Shown: positions 22,991 through 34,938, counted from the first letter of the stretch. The stretch is 64,000 bases of DNA from Erodium maritimum (GCA_963921825.1 OY997595.1:64077879-64141878), one strand, 5' to 3'. The notes: a model not told the origin generated them from the sequence alone. A program made the numbers and translations.

Positions 22991-24844
22991 ATTGAGCACA
23001 ACATGTATATTGTTAACTTGAAAATAACTCTCAAGTTTCAAAACCATTAACTAAACCTGAAATAAAGAAGCAGAACAATTAATTAAATTCCAATCCAACT
23101 AAAATCTCTATTATTGCTGATTAAAAAAAGCTAAAATCTTTACTATCTAAACCCTATACAGTCAACTCTTATTCATATTACTCTAATCAGATTTCACTGA
23201 CATTTCAAGCGGTGTTGCTTATCAACAAAATCTAACTAATAATTTAATATTAACGCTTCTAAACCCAAAACAAAATCAACATTCCACTCCATCTAAAGTA
23301 AGAGTAGATCCTGGTGTTTACGCCCCCAATATATTATTCCATTCCATCTTATGAACCCAAACCTTTACGCACAACACAAATCCACATCCACATACACAAT
23401 ATCCAACCAAGTTGGATTTATTAGGAATGTCGAGTAAAAATCCCTACAAAGTTCGTCTATTTTCTACTCACATATTTGTAATCTTTGTTTCCACCAACAA
23501 CTTGTTAGACCACATCAAAACTGGCTATTCTAGACACAATCTTGATCAAAGAACTGATCCAAACCAATTTGAAATAACACTTAAAACAAAGAAACTTATA
23601 ACGATCATGATTCCTAGCAAAACCAGAGATGAAAAATCTAACCGATGCACAGACTAATCTGCAAATTTAAAAGTAAGTTAAATAAAAACGAAAAAGAAAT
23701 CTGCTACTTCCTGTTTCAAAGCTAATGATTGCCCAAAGACTTCATCCATGGAATAAGTTTTAGATAATGAAATCTATACCGGAATCTTACCATAGCAGCA
23801 AACGAATAGGCCAATATTCAAGGTACATTGGTTCTGGAAAAAAAATCAATTTCGACGGTAACCTGCAATAATCAAAATCTTCTTAATATAAATTTTCTGA
23901 ATGGTTGCAAGATGGGTGGCAGAGTTGAGGTTAGGCTTCACAGTTGGGCCGTGTGCCCATGTTCTGGATTGAGCAATTTGATAACCTGATGTAGGAGAGT
24001 AAAAAAGATAATATGTCATATAAATTCATTATAGATGATGAGGGTTAAGATTGAATTTAAAATTTGCATAAAATCATGGCAGCTGACCAATTCAATAAGA
24101 TCCACAATAGCCATGGAATGGCCAATCTTTTCTCATGTTCGGCGTTGGCAAAAACAAACTCTAGAATCCGAGGCAATGCTTGGTATTTCATGATCCATCA
24201 GAAAAATGTATGAGAAGATAAATAGAAACAGACATATTTTGTAGGGTTTATGACATCATGACAAGAGTTTGACCTCTATCACTGCAACCATTGAACTTTC
24301 ACAGTAATACAATAAAGATCCTTCGTCCTCAGAAAACTACGAAAATTTACAAAATAAATTCTGATAAATACAGAAGCAGATGGTAAAATGATTCACTGCT
24401 GTCAATATCAAGTACCGAGGTCATGTACTCTTCCACATAAGCATTCCACATAAGCATACATATCATAGGATCTTATGCAAGGTTCAATGTTAATAAAATC
24501 CCTGAATCTAAAAATCACACACATAAAATCAGTCAATCAAAATTGGAATGCAAACACAAAACATTCACTACTCTTCCACGCATCTAAACTTCAATCCAGT
24601 GAGCACACTGACCATTTCCTGAAACTGGAACTTCAAATCTGTAAACAACACATACACAGAGACAATCCACGACTGAATCAGACCACCACAATCCGCAACC
24701 AACTCAAAATCCGAGCCGAAATCGGGTAAGTTCATACAAACAAAGAAGAAAATGAAGATACACTTTGGGGGAACCTAAATGACCAGTAGACGATGATAGA
24801 ACAGACCGTCACGTCAAACAAATGGGGAACATAAGGGCATTTAC
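22991..24844. other. Helitron interior, unassigned
   Basis: A/T-rich sequence with no long open frame and no domain I can recognise. Parts may be introns captured along with the two exons. A stretch near 24100-24215 has exon-like composition but gives no readable family. Confidence 0.4.
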
Positions 24845-25179
24845 CAGCGTAGGCGGCCTCGGATTCGACGGGACTTCTGACGCTGGAACCTGAGAGGGAC
24901 GATGGAATTGGTTCTTCCAAAGGTGGATGAACCCATATAGGCACGGTTCCGCGACCATCTTCATGCCCTAATTAACGGGCGACCCATGAGTAACGGTGGA
25001 GGCCATCGATTTTCAGGGAAGACGAAGAGGGAGGAGTAGCCGAACCGGCACCGATGATAGGATCCGACTGGTTGCCGTCGTCGGCTGCCTCCTGGTAGCC
25101 GTATTCGAAAGGAAATCATCATAACCGAAATCGAAGCCCTTAGAATTGGAGTGGACCGGCCCGACGATCCAGACGCCAT
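24845..25179 (-). pseudogene. captured exon resembling a DUF1421/FLOE-type gene
   Basis: The minus-strand ATG at 25179 begins MASGSSGRSTP. A one-base shift then gives NSKGFDFGYDDFL, together resembling the start of plant DUF1421 (FLOE-like) proteins (MASGSSGR...SKGFDFGSDD). A later segment in a third frame reads DDGNQSDPIIG. Two frame changes break it. A GT donor follows at 24844, and about 250 bp upstream looks like a leader. The downstream DUF1421 exons are absent. The family call rests on about 20 residues, so it is moderate. Confidence 0.45.
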
Positions 25180-25471
25180 AGGGAGGTCGAGTTCATGTTC
25201 TTCCTCGCTTGGCTACACAGGACCAGAAACGGAGAAATATAAGGAGAGGATCAGCGAATGGGCTCAAAGAGGAGCCGAAGAGAATGCCGAGCAATAACTC
25301 GAGGCAACAAGTTTTGGCCTTGAATGGCCATTAAACCCTAAACCAAGAGTAGTTAATGCAGAGAATCCGAAAAGAGTGAGTGGAGACGAAGGTCGTAGAA
25401 GCGCAATGCAGGAATAGCGAGAGTAGAGCTGTGCCACGCTGGCATAAAGCCTGGCATTAGTGTCTTAAGGA

Positions 25472-25935
25472 TTTGTCATCTACATAAATATATGTATTTT
25501 ATGGGATAATGATGTTTGTCTTAACTTTCTCATGCTTTGGAGAGAAAATAAACAAAATTGTTGTTTGTTGTTTATTCTTGATAACTTGTCTATCAAATTT
25601 GAAAACCCTATGTTTTTTAAAAGAACCAAAGTAAAATGGATTAAGTGGCATTTTTGTTTAATTTAGCGATTATTGAAGGATAAATTAATTCACTATAATT
25701 AACCTTGAGGATATATGAAGTGAGGAACCGAGGATCAAGCAAAACTGCTATATACAGTGGCTCCCTATGGTTCATGTATAAAGGGAATCATTTAGCAATG
25801 ATTACAGAGATGTTTGGTTTTGGAAGGAGCAGCTCCATGCCCTTTTGCATGCATGGATCAAATATCTCTTACGTGCATCGGTTTTTGCTGCAAATTTTGA
25901 TTTCCTATGTATGTTTATCTATGCATAATATATAT
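25472..25935. repeat. copy B, right part (holds the empty Harbinger site)
   Basis: 25472-25700 matches the 450-bp units at 11761 and 12218. 25785-25930 matches the two flanks of the Harbinger element of copy A (12785-12800 and 13890-13990) joined without the element. Non-coding. Confidence 0.75.
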
Positions 25936-26702
25936 GAGTAATTCCATCTTATTATTTAAAATTTTCAGATTTTTGTTCTACTATCCAGAACATAAAATTT
26001 CCCATCTCATTATTTGTTTGTCTCAATTTAGTACTTATGGTTAACTTTTCGTTTATTTTTGGACGAAAAATCATCATGTGTCTAACACATGACCTAAATA
26101 ATTCTGAAAAATGTCGAGATTTCCCTTTAAATCACTCACAAATTCTTCCTACTAACAGTTTATGTTTGATTCGATAGACTAAGTCAGGAGGATTTGAGAA
26201 TAGTTGAGAAGCTATTTCGACATATTTTATAATTATTTGGGTCATATGTCAGACACATTATGATTTTTTTTTTTCAAAAAATAAATGGAAAGTTAAAAAT
26301 GGATACTAAATTGTGACAAACAAAACTTCATAATAGTGAGACGAGAAAAAAAAAATTGAGATTAAAAATAAAATCCAATTTTTTATAAAAATAACGAGAT
26401 AGAAATACCCCTAATATATATATATGTAAAGATGCATCAGCAGAATTAAAAGAGGAATAGGTAGCTGTATAAATAATCATAAACATATACAGAGATATGT
26501 TTGGTTTTTGCTGCACTGACTGTCTTTGGTTACAATTGCATATTCATAAAGGTTAACTTCAATAGGAGCTGGTTGACAATAAGTAAATATAATGGTCCTC
26601 TTTGGTCATTTCTATTGTTTTTCTTTGGTTTAATTCTGCTTTCCTATTGTCATAACAAAACAATGGTATGGTTTTCTAAAATCTGAACCATTTCATATCG
26701 GT

Positions 26703-26708
<6 letters not shown>

Positions 26709-26764
<56 letters not shown>
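26709..26764. repeat. (TA)n microsatellite
   Basis: About 28 uninterrupted TA units. Confidence 0.95.
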
Positions 26765-26766
<2 letters not shown>

Positions 26767-26813
26767 AGATAGTCTGTGTTCAGGCGATATGAATAACATA
26801 TAAGAGCACCCAC

Positions 26814-27503
26814 AACATTAGTGGAGAAGCTGGTGGGGAGTTAACGATCCGACCCTGAAGTAAGGATTGGTGTTGATCTCACCACCAACACCAGCCGCTA
26901 GCAATTACATTAGTTTATTCCTCTTTTTTTTTACTTTTTTCTGTTATTAATGTTTGTTTTCAGTTTTCTTAATTCATTTTTTATAAATTCTTTTACTAAA
27001 TTATATACACACTTTAAAAAATAATTCTAATTCTCTTTCTTTTATACATTCATTTAAAAAAATTATTTTATTAAATTTTGTATACACTTTAAAAAAAATA
27101 ATTCTAATTCTTTTTATTTTATAAATTCTTTTTTTATATAAATTATTTTATTAAATTTTATATACACTTTTAAAATTTTAAAATTCTAATTCTTTTTTTT
27201 ATAAATTCTTTTTTATATATAAATTCTTTTAGTTTTTAATTTTTTTAATTCTAATTCGTTTTCTTTTATAAATTCTTTTATTAAATGTATATACACTTTA
27301 AAAAAATTAAATTCTAATTATTTTGACTTTTTTTTAATTTTTTTATGTTAAATAATTTTTATTAATTTTTTGTATTAATTATTGTTTTATTCGAACAGTC
27401 AATAGACAATCATTACAGGTTGTTGACTGTTAATGTTGACTATTGGTTGAGAGAGTGTTAAAATATTAATTCTTTAATCCAATAGTCAGTATTATGGATG
27501 CTC
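26814..27503. mobile_element. Tourist/PIF-type MITE (690 bp)
   Basis: The ends GAGCACCCACAACATTAGTG and CAGTATTATGGATGCTC (inverted) are flanked by TAA (26811-26813 and 27504-27506). The interior is A/T-rich with repeated TTTTATAAATTC motifs and has no coding capacity. Confidence 0.8.
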
Positions 27504-27648
27504 TAAGGGCTTTATAAATTACAAACCATATTCAATCTTGATTGATGGTTTAGTAACTTTAGTTTTTGGGTAGTTAAGTTGAGATCTCGTTTAAATTTAA
27601 TATAAATGTAAAAAGTCATTTTATGGTTTATACTCTATCAATAATAAC

Positions 27649-27720
27649 GTGGTTATAGTTCAGATGATAGTGCGCTCGCTTAACATGCGAGAAGTACGGA
27701 GATCGATACCCACACCTCCA
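27649..27720 (+). pseudogene. tRNA-Ala-like pseudogene with AAC anticodon
   Basis: The 72-nt sequence folds as a tRNA with anticodon stem CTCGC/GCGAG and loop TTAACAT. It ends CACCTCCA. Body and arms match plant tRNA-Ala(AGC) as I know it (GCGCTCGCTTAGCATGCGAG), but several G positions have become A or T, including the anticodon (AGC to AAC) and the T arm (GGAGATCGATACCC). The pattern is typical of decay of a methylated repeat. A functional Val-type tRNA is unlikely because the acceptor stem (GTGGTTA against ACACCTC) no longer pairs. Confidence 0.6.
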
Positions 27721-28091
27721 TTTTTCTTGTTTTATAGTTCGACCTCTCGGATCTTTCTTTGTGTGAGTACTGCGATCTGTTTTTTAATCTTATTTGAAAT
27801 AATATTCAATAAACGATCCACTAAAATCTGAACACCATATGGATTGTACTCGTTTTCATCGGTAGACAAGAGGGCTTTAAATGTCACTAATAGCCATACC
27901 ATTACAGGATACGTAGGGTTGCTCGAACGATGCCCATAGAACCCATTTAGAGGTTAGTTTTGGGGTTGGTGGGTTGTGTGGTGCTCAAACCCCAATCCCT
28001 CTCCGACCCTACTAGCTTGTTCTTCACTTATCTCTCCATGTTGTGTTCTTTAATGCACCTCCCACAAGGCTAACTCCACGAGCACACAAAC

Positions 28092-28490
28092 TCTCTACAT
28101 CTACCACCTCTCGATTCATATAACCCGTTTCTCTATCTGTTAGATAAGCTTTTCATATCATATCATATCGGATATTTTGATAATATATATGCCGTCGTTT
28201 GTCGTGTACATATGTATTTGTATATGTTAGATATTTGTCTAACTCTCCAACACTTTCTAGGGCAGACAAAGAGGAACAATGAGCAAAATTATACATCTAT
28301 CACCTCTTGATTCAAATAATTCGTTTTTTTATCTATTAGATAAAATTTCATATCAAATCGCGTTTTGATATGGTAATAATAAAATTAAGTTTTCATGGTC
28401 GACATATCTTTGTAACCGGTGATAAAGAATGTTTGTGTAACTTGTCCACACTTTCTAGGGCAGATGAAAGAGGGGCAACGAATGGGTTGA
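28092..28490. repeat. imperfect 198-bp tandem duplication
   Basis: The motif CACTTTCTAGGGCAGA recurs at 28251 and 28449, preceded in each unit by CATCTA(C/T)CACCTCT(C/T)GATTCA. The units are diverged. No coding capacity. 27721-28091 and 28491-28847 show nothing else. Confidence 0.6.
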
Positions 28491-29050
28491 GGTTGGTGAA
28501 GCTAAGCTTTTAACAAACTTTGTCAATATTGTTATGCACTCACTTCATAGAAATATTACTTTCTAGTCTACATATTTGTAAACAAATGTAACTTGATATA
28601 TATAACATTTTCCCTTTCGAAAGTCACCAGCATTGACTCAAGAGACTTGATACATAGAAGTAGTCCAAAATGGTGGCTAGTGTATACCTAATGTTTTGGG
28701 GTCTATAATTATATTACATTTTACTAGTACCAATGGACTTTTAACTTTGATTAGTTTATTGTTTTATACTTAAAATTATATCGATAAATTATTATTTTTG
28801 TTTAATTAAATTATAAAATATATGAAATGTCTAAAATAACTTTTAAAATAAAACTAGGGATATTTTCATCTCACTATCCTATCTATTTTTTGTGGCACCT
28901 CACTACCCTAGAATGTTTTTTTTCACTTTCATACCCTAACTATTTTTTTGTGGCACCTCACTACCCTAGAATGCATTTTTGTGACATTAAAAACTGGTTT
29001 TTTAAAGAAATTTCGAAAACCAATGGCATGCTTTTGAAAATTTGATTGTT

Positions 29051-31043
29051 TTTTTTATAAGCTCGAAAGTTTATTGATAAGACCGAATCCAAAAGGACCG
29101 GAATGCCCTGGTTCAAAAAGAACCAAGGTGAAAGTTCAACGCTTACAAAAGGGCTCCAGAAAGGGGAGCTAAAAGGCCAAGCCTTTTCCTACAAACAAAA
29201 ACAAGGAGCAAAACAGAAAATAGTACCCTCGCCTCCCGAAGTCAGAGGCGAAAAGTCGCACCTTTCTTCTTGGAAGCCAACTCACGAAGTGAAGTCCATG
29301 CGTCGGTCCCATGAGACGAAGTTGCAGTAAGAGTTTTTCCAGTTCTGCCTTGCTCAACCTGTGTCCAAGTGTCGACGGGTCGAACAACTCTTTCCCGATC
29401 CAAAGAGCGATTCCTTGATTTACACGTAACGGTATAATAGTCCAATAAGTGTTTGGGAGGCCGACTCTCCCGTTTAGGTTTGAGTATTACCTCTTTCCAA
29501 GGACTACCCTTATCCTCAAGGGACACAAGTAAAGTTATAGAAACATCACCTTTGCTCGGCCCAGAGAGTGCAAGACCCGGTCTAGAGTCGACAACCAAAG
29601 GTGTAGATCCACCTGCGTCAGGCCCAATCTGCTCCAAATCATGTTCCACGGTTGGGCCTGTGGATAAGCCCAACTCAGATGTGAGCCCAAAACCATCGTT
29701 ACCAACCTCGGCCTGTAACACGACAGTATCTCCAACTTTGCAGAGGAAACAGAATCGACATTCGATCCTATAATCCCATAATCGACGTGATTCAGCACGA
29801 TTTCAGGGCTCACACGATCTCCTTCATGATCCACGCTCAACCCATGGTCCGGACACAAGACTCGGTCCTCACGCAACATCGTCACTGCCGCCAACTTCGG
29901 AACAGTCGGATTGCAATCAAAGGAGTATGCCGTAAATAACTCATTTGAAATCTTCCCAGAATCTCAAAACACACGGAGAAGAGATTGCGTGATCTGCGCA
30001 CAGATCTCCTCTTTCAACCAATCGACCACCATCGTCGATCTCCGGCGAACAGAGGCAATATCCCGTCCTCCAAATTGGTTCTCTTCACCTGAACCAAAGC
30101 TGCTTCAGATGCTCCCCCAACCACAAGAGCATCAGATCGGCTCTGAATGATCTCTGCACGACCTAAAGAGGGATCATCATTCTCCTCAAGAGGCAACTCC
30201 GGTAACAAAACCCGACCATCAACGATGCTCTATTTTGCTGCCATATAACCTTTGATCGGAGAATGATGTTCAGGTCGAGCCAAAGCCACAAAAAACCTAA
30301 AGCCATTGTATTTAAAACCATTATACACATCTATGGCCCTCTGCGCATCAGACGATGAGTAGAAATCCACGAACCCAAAACTGCGCCCTTTCTTGTTCGG
30401 ACGTTTAATTGCAATGGCTTCTCTAATTGCTCCAAATTCCACAAAGGTGTTTCTAATCCAATCGTCAGTGGAGCCAAAATGTATATTATACACAAAGATA
30501 TTCGTACCCAAACACCTTGGAACAACCTTACCCGGAGAAACGATGTTGTTCTCCTTTTATGCAATTGCAGAGTTGGAAACTGGGTCTGAAGAACACACCG
30601 CCACTTCCAAACCTCTAGTATCAGACGGACCCTTTTCCGAGGCTTTCTGAATCGGAAGCTCAGACAACTGACCAGAAACAGAGTCCCCGCCACCACCTTG
30701 AACGACCTTCTCGTCACCCAGAGACAGCCCAACCGGAGCAACACGTACAACACCTTTCAGAGATTTTTTGTTCCGTGACTACTTCACAGGATGCCTTAAA
30801 CCCTTGACTACCTGTCGAACAAGCTTCCTCTTACCTTTGGCTGCAACACCCCGTCGCGAGCCATACACTGGAGCAGATCCTTTCTCAGTCGCAAACTTAC
30901 CTTTTGATCTCCCTTTTGTTTCTCCATATGACGAAATTGCAACTTGACAATAATCTTCATATAATGAAACCAAAGTAGTGCAAAAAGCAGAAAAAGAGAG
31001 GAGCTTAGGCATCTTCGGAACTGCAGTTGTAAACAGTTGAAAA
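29051..31043 (-). mobile_element. ORF1-only LINE-like retroposon with RRM domain
   Basis: A minus-strand retroposon whose A-tail appears as a T-run at 29051-29056. It is flanked by a perfect 19-bp duplication, TTTTGAAAATTTGATTGTT (29032-29050 and 31044-31062). The 5' leader is about 30 bp, then an ORF1-like protein with an RRM, then a 3' region ending in CAATAAACTTTCGAGCTTAT before the tail. There is no endonuclease or reverse transcriptase. It is inserted in the MULE-type MITE, so it is younger than it. Confidence 0.8.
29242..31012 (-). pseudogene. RRM-containing ORF1 protein of the retroposon, interrupted
   Basis: From ATG 31012 (MPKLLSFSAF) one frame carries a basic region (KGKRKLVRQVVKG), a stop at 30779, a linker, a second stop near 30555, then a complete RRM at 30511-30250. 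The RRM has RNP2-like NIFVYNI, RNP1-like KKGRSFGFVDF, and the usual spacing of about 40 residues between them. A stop at 30230 follows, and the frame continues to about 30014. Two further segments (29894-29535 and 29721-29242, including ESRPPKHLLDYYTV) lie in other frames. RRM domains bind RNA and occur in ORF1 of some plant LINEs. Stops and frameshifts make this copy inactive. Confidence 0.7.
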
Positions 31044-31201
31044 TTTTGAAAATTTGATTGTTACTGAGGGGTATTATGGACTTTTTAAATGTTTGTGAGA
31101 TGCATTCTAGGGTAGTGAGGTGTCACAAAATATAGTCAGAGTAGTGAGATGAAAAAAAGCACACAGTTAAGATAGTAGGATGAATATAACCCATAAAACT
31201 A

Positions 31202-32230
31202 AAATATGAAGAAAAAAAAATATTTTTTTCTATCTTTTAATTTGTGTGTAAAGGACATTTTTATATATAAATTAAATAGAGAATTGGATGAGGTCACCAG
31301 TTGAAACAAAGAAAAAATATCACGAAGAAGTGATATGATTTTAAATACATAATATATAAATTGATTAAAATAATTTATAATTTCTCCTAATATTCATAAA
31401 TCCTTAAAGCTTATAAATTATTGTATCCCACCTTATCATAACATATGTATATATGAGTTCATGGATTGGTGAGTTGGCAATATATGCAAGCTTTTATTTG
31501 GACTAGACAATCATCATATGACCAAATTTGAGAATATATATCACAAATCATTGATATTTAAACATTTAAATGAATTTATTTTTTAATTTAAATATTTAAG
31601 ACTAGTGAGTAGCTAGAATGTGTGGTGATTAGGTGGCCAAATGAGTTGGGGCTTTGGGGGTTTCCTACTTCCTAACACCTTAATTTCTCATCTGCATGCC
31701 GCCTTTTAGGTGTATCTAAAGTTGGGCAATTAAAAGGTATATAATAATTTAATTTTTTTATAAAAAGATATTGTCATATAGAAAAATGAAGATTTATGAA
31801 GGCAATGTCATGCTTACCCTAACGATGATGGTACTGTTCCAACAACCCATTCCCACAAACCACAAAAATATGAGCAATTTGTAGTGAAAATTCAAGTGGT
31901 AGGTAAGCTTTTTCCCACTATCTTCTCCTTTCATGAGTTTATGAATGAATAAAATAAAATTTTCCACTCATAACTACTCTATCCAAACATATAAATTAAG
32001 GTGTCTTATAAGGTTTTATTAGCCATATATGATTGAATCATAGCCCACCGAGACTGATTAATTTGGTCAAGACAAAATTACTGATATTCTTGATGAGACT
32101 TAATATTGATCCGTGATGAGTTATTGTTTGAAGATAAGTGATCTAGGTTAGATAGTGTGAGGGTTCAAAATAAATTGATGTTTTTTGTTTGATTATACTA
32201 ATGCAACATCAGTTGATTGTAAATATATTT
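31202..32230. other. A/T-rich intergenic DNA
   Basis: No open frame of note, repeat boundary or RNA gene could be recognised in this stretch. Confidence 0.5.
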
Positions 32231-34938
32231 TTTGAGAGAGAAGATATTTCATTAGGAAGAAAGATCTTGGAGAGACTATACGCCCTAAATTTGATGACAG
32301 TGGGTGGCTAATACGAAACCGCTAAAAAAAATGCTCCTCCAAACTATTGTTGCGATTAGGGTTAAGAACTTTCAAGGGTTTCGAGGATTTTAAGGTAGTT
32401 AATGCGGTGTCGTGGGGTTCTCTAATGCTTGATTGGGTTCTTTTCGTCTTGTTGTTCTTTTAGGGCCTCCGAGGCACGTCGGTTTGGGTTTAGATCTCGT
32501 AGGCGTTTCATAGCTTTTTTTATTGTTGGTAATCGGGGTCGTTGATGGTCCTCAACGGGTTTGAAAAAAAGAGATTCGACCAGGAGTTACGTGCAGGGGA
32601 TTTGGAGATGCTAGTGCAAAGGGCGCAGGGTTACGGTCTACGGTGCGGGGGTTACCGACACTGGGACTACAAGGACGATGATTTGAAGAGCCGGAGAATA
32701 GGTAGGTGAACCTACAAGGAGCGGTTTTGGGTCCCAACAATCAGGCGAGGTCTGTTAAGCAGGCTTGCCAACTCCAATAAGGCATTTGCGAGGAAGCGGG
32801 ACGCCGGAGAGGAGGAACATCCTGTCCCCATCTCGATTGGTTGCGACCAATCGTCTTCCTTCGCCATCTCACAAGATCCGTGAAAAACTGGCACACTCCT
32901 CATAGAACCTACTAGGTCCCCTCCAAAAATTCCATATACATTATGGAACCCTTATGAAGAGTAAGTCGAGCCGTGAGATGAGGTGTAGTAGAATATTTAG
33001 AAAGTTTATCTATGGTTCAAAAATAGGAATGAAAAACCAGTCATATGTCTGAATCGGGGAGTTGGAGATTCTACGACGGAGATTTAGAAATAGATGAATA
33101 GTGAATGAATCCTTCTACGACGGAGATTCTATCGACGAAGCCTCGGTCGGTGGTCATAAGCTTTGTTCCGTTGAGGGTTTCCTCCTCTAACTCTTGAAGA
33201 CCAAATTGGTAGGTGAGGGTGTTGCTCAAACTGGGCCACGTAATTATCCAGCTAACACTTTACTTACATAAACTCTTCTTTGATGCGGTGATTGCACGTT
33301 CTTTGCCTCCCAAGACCACACCAAGTGGTGGGGTTCGGAAGTTTGTTGGTAAAACCAGACCTTTACCAATCAGTGATTTTCCACCCTTCGTAGCTAATTT
33401 CCTTAGTTCAACCACTACGATCAGCTCTGAACCGTGTTTGGCTCTTATGGTGAAGTTGTTGCTATTGACGCCGGCCCTATCCTGTCGGTCAGAGGTAATC
33501 ATTACGCCTTTGTGTACTAGAAACTTTCAGGTGACTTGGATCGTGTTGCCACTAATTTAAACGACTCCCAATTTAGGGATCACAAATTACAAGTCAAATT
33601 GGGCAAGAGGCTAACCAATTCTAGGGCGTCTAGGTCGTCATCCTTGACAGTAATTATAGAACCTGGGGTAGGACAAGTCTCGCCTCCTACCCAATCTTCT
33701 GTTGCAGTTGTTCCAACTTCGCTAGAAGGGACAAGTCGTTCCCCTTTCCTTCCGAGGAACCTTGTTGCTCCTCAGTCTCGTCTGACCTTGTGCAAATTAT
33801 CAGTAGCTCCTCGATTTGAGAAGATGCTAGCTTGCAATGTGATTGGAATATCGCACTCATCATACTCAGCTCGTACCGTTAGCACTGGTCTTCGGTTGGC
33901 TAGAATCTCGGGGGTGGATCTCCTAGACTTGGGACTGCGGGACTTCCTTTTGACGTGCGAGGATCCTGACATCTGGTCGACCCTATCTACAGACATGTGA
34001 AAGGTGTTGCAACCCTAATTCTTCTCTTTTTCGGATAGTGTGCACCGAGTTTTATTTGGTATGTGACCTCTTTGGGTGGAAGTCATTGGCCTTCTATCGT
34101 GTGTTGGAACCGAGACTCCATCGTTGAGATTGTTGGGAAACTAGGCTTGCTTGTCACCGTCCACCCTTGCTCTCTGACGCCAACTCAAGCGTCTATGGTC
34201 GTGGCTCTTGTTCACGTCCTGCATGTATCGATAGGTAGTCGGGTGCTCGTAAGTAAATGATCCGAATTTGGAGTAGATTTCTTCTTGAGCCATTCCTAAT
34301 GTATTCTCTTCCTTACCTGCTTCATTCCGGTATGCCAGAGTTGTGGACCAAGCTTAGTGTAAGGAGTGTACCTTCTTCTTTAGCCTCTCGTGAGATCCCC
34401 TCCACCCTTTAGCCCTCCGTTCCTAGATATACTTGCCCCTAAACTGAGGAGGTAACACCCAGTTTGTCGCTCTGATTGCTCTTATACTGGGTCCCTAAGT
34501 GTAGGAGGAAGCAAGTCAAATAGATGGACGTATATGACCTCAGACAAATGGTAAGATGAACACGATCTTTGTTACAAGTTTATATGATGGACTGGATCAT
34601 GCGGTTGTCCCTCTCTCCTATCTGTCTCCCCCTTCGGTACAAGTTGATTTTGTTGATGCCCTTCCCCAGTTGGATGTCTTCTCGTGGTTCTCCTCCCCGC
34701 TAGTCGATAGGCATACAAGGGAGAGCATTACTCACACAGTGACAAGATTCGCAAACCGTCTTGAGGTCCACTACAGAATTCAACTGAGGAGTTCTTCAAG
34801 AAAACTAAAGTTACGCTGACTCCTCATTATAGTAATGAGGTCCCGCGCCTTATTGAAGTTACTTGATTATAATTCTCGTTTTGTTACCCGAGTTGATTTT
34901 GCTTTCGACCCTACTTTATTTCTCCTTTATAAAAAAAA
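32231..34938. mobile_element. decayed LINE-like DNA upstream of PAL
   Basis: At 32231-32260 the plus strand reads TTTGAGAGAGAAGATATTTC, the reverse of a typical plant LINE tail, so a short minus-strand LINE end may begin here. From about 33200 the plus strand has broken frames. One (34063-34257) reads WPSIVCWNRDSIVEIVGKLG, matching the DUF4283 region of LINE ORF1 proteins (WNRDSLxEIGxxLG). A tail-like CTCCTTTATAAAAAAAATAT closes the region at 34921-34940. The frame at 33536-33997 (154 codons) has no domain I know. Probably two LINE remnants, heavily mutated. Confidence 0.45.

Larger units (their letters stand above)
21358..25471 (-). mobile_element. Helitron candidate, 4.1 kb, minus orientation
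   Basis: On the minus strand the unit starts TCCTTAAGACAC and ends CTAG (21358-21361). A GC-rich hairpin (GCACCG ... CGGTGC, 21369-21389) lies 7 bp before the terminal CTAG. It sits exactly between A (21357) and T (25472), as Helitrons do, with no target duplication. The empty site is present in the paralogous repeat at about 12218-12237, where TTTGTTCA continues directly as TTTGTCATCTAC. No Rep/helicase is seen, so it would be non-autonomous. It carries two fragments of host genes, which is typical of plant Helitrons. Confidence 0.7.
28857..31192. mobile_element. MULE-type MITE split by a retroposon
   Basis: The inverted ends GGGATATTTTCATCTCAC and GTAGGATGAATATAACCC are flanked by a perfect 9-bp repeat, ATAAAACTA (28848-28856 and 31193-31201). 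The ends resemble those of the element at 9521 (both GGGxAxTTTTCAxCTCA). Without the nested retroposon and its 19-bp duplication the element would be only about 325 bp. Confidence 0.85.

Noticed and set aside
29103..29773. Plus-strand open frames inside the RRM retroposon
   Set aside because: They are opposite-strand shadows of ORF1. The tail, leader and RRM all point to the minus strand.
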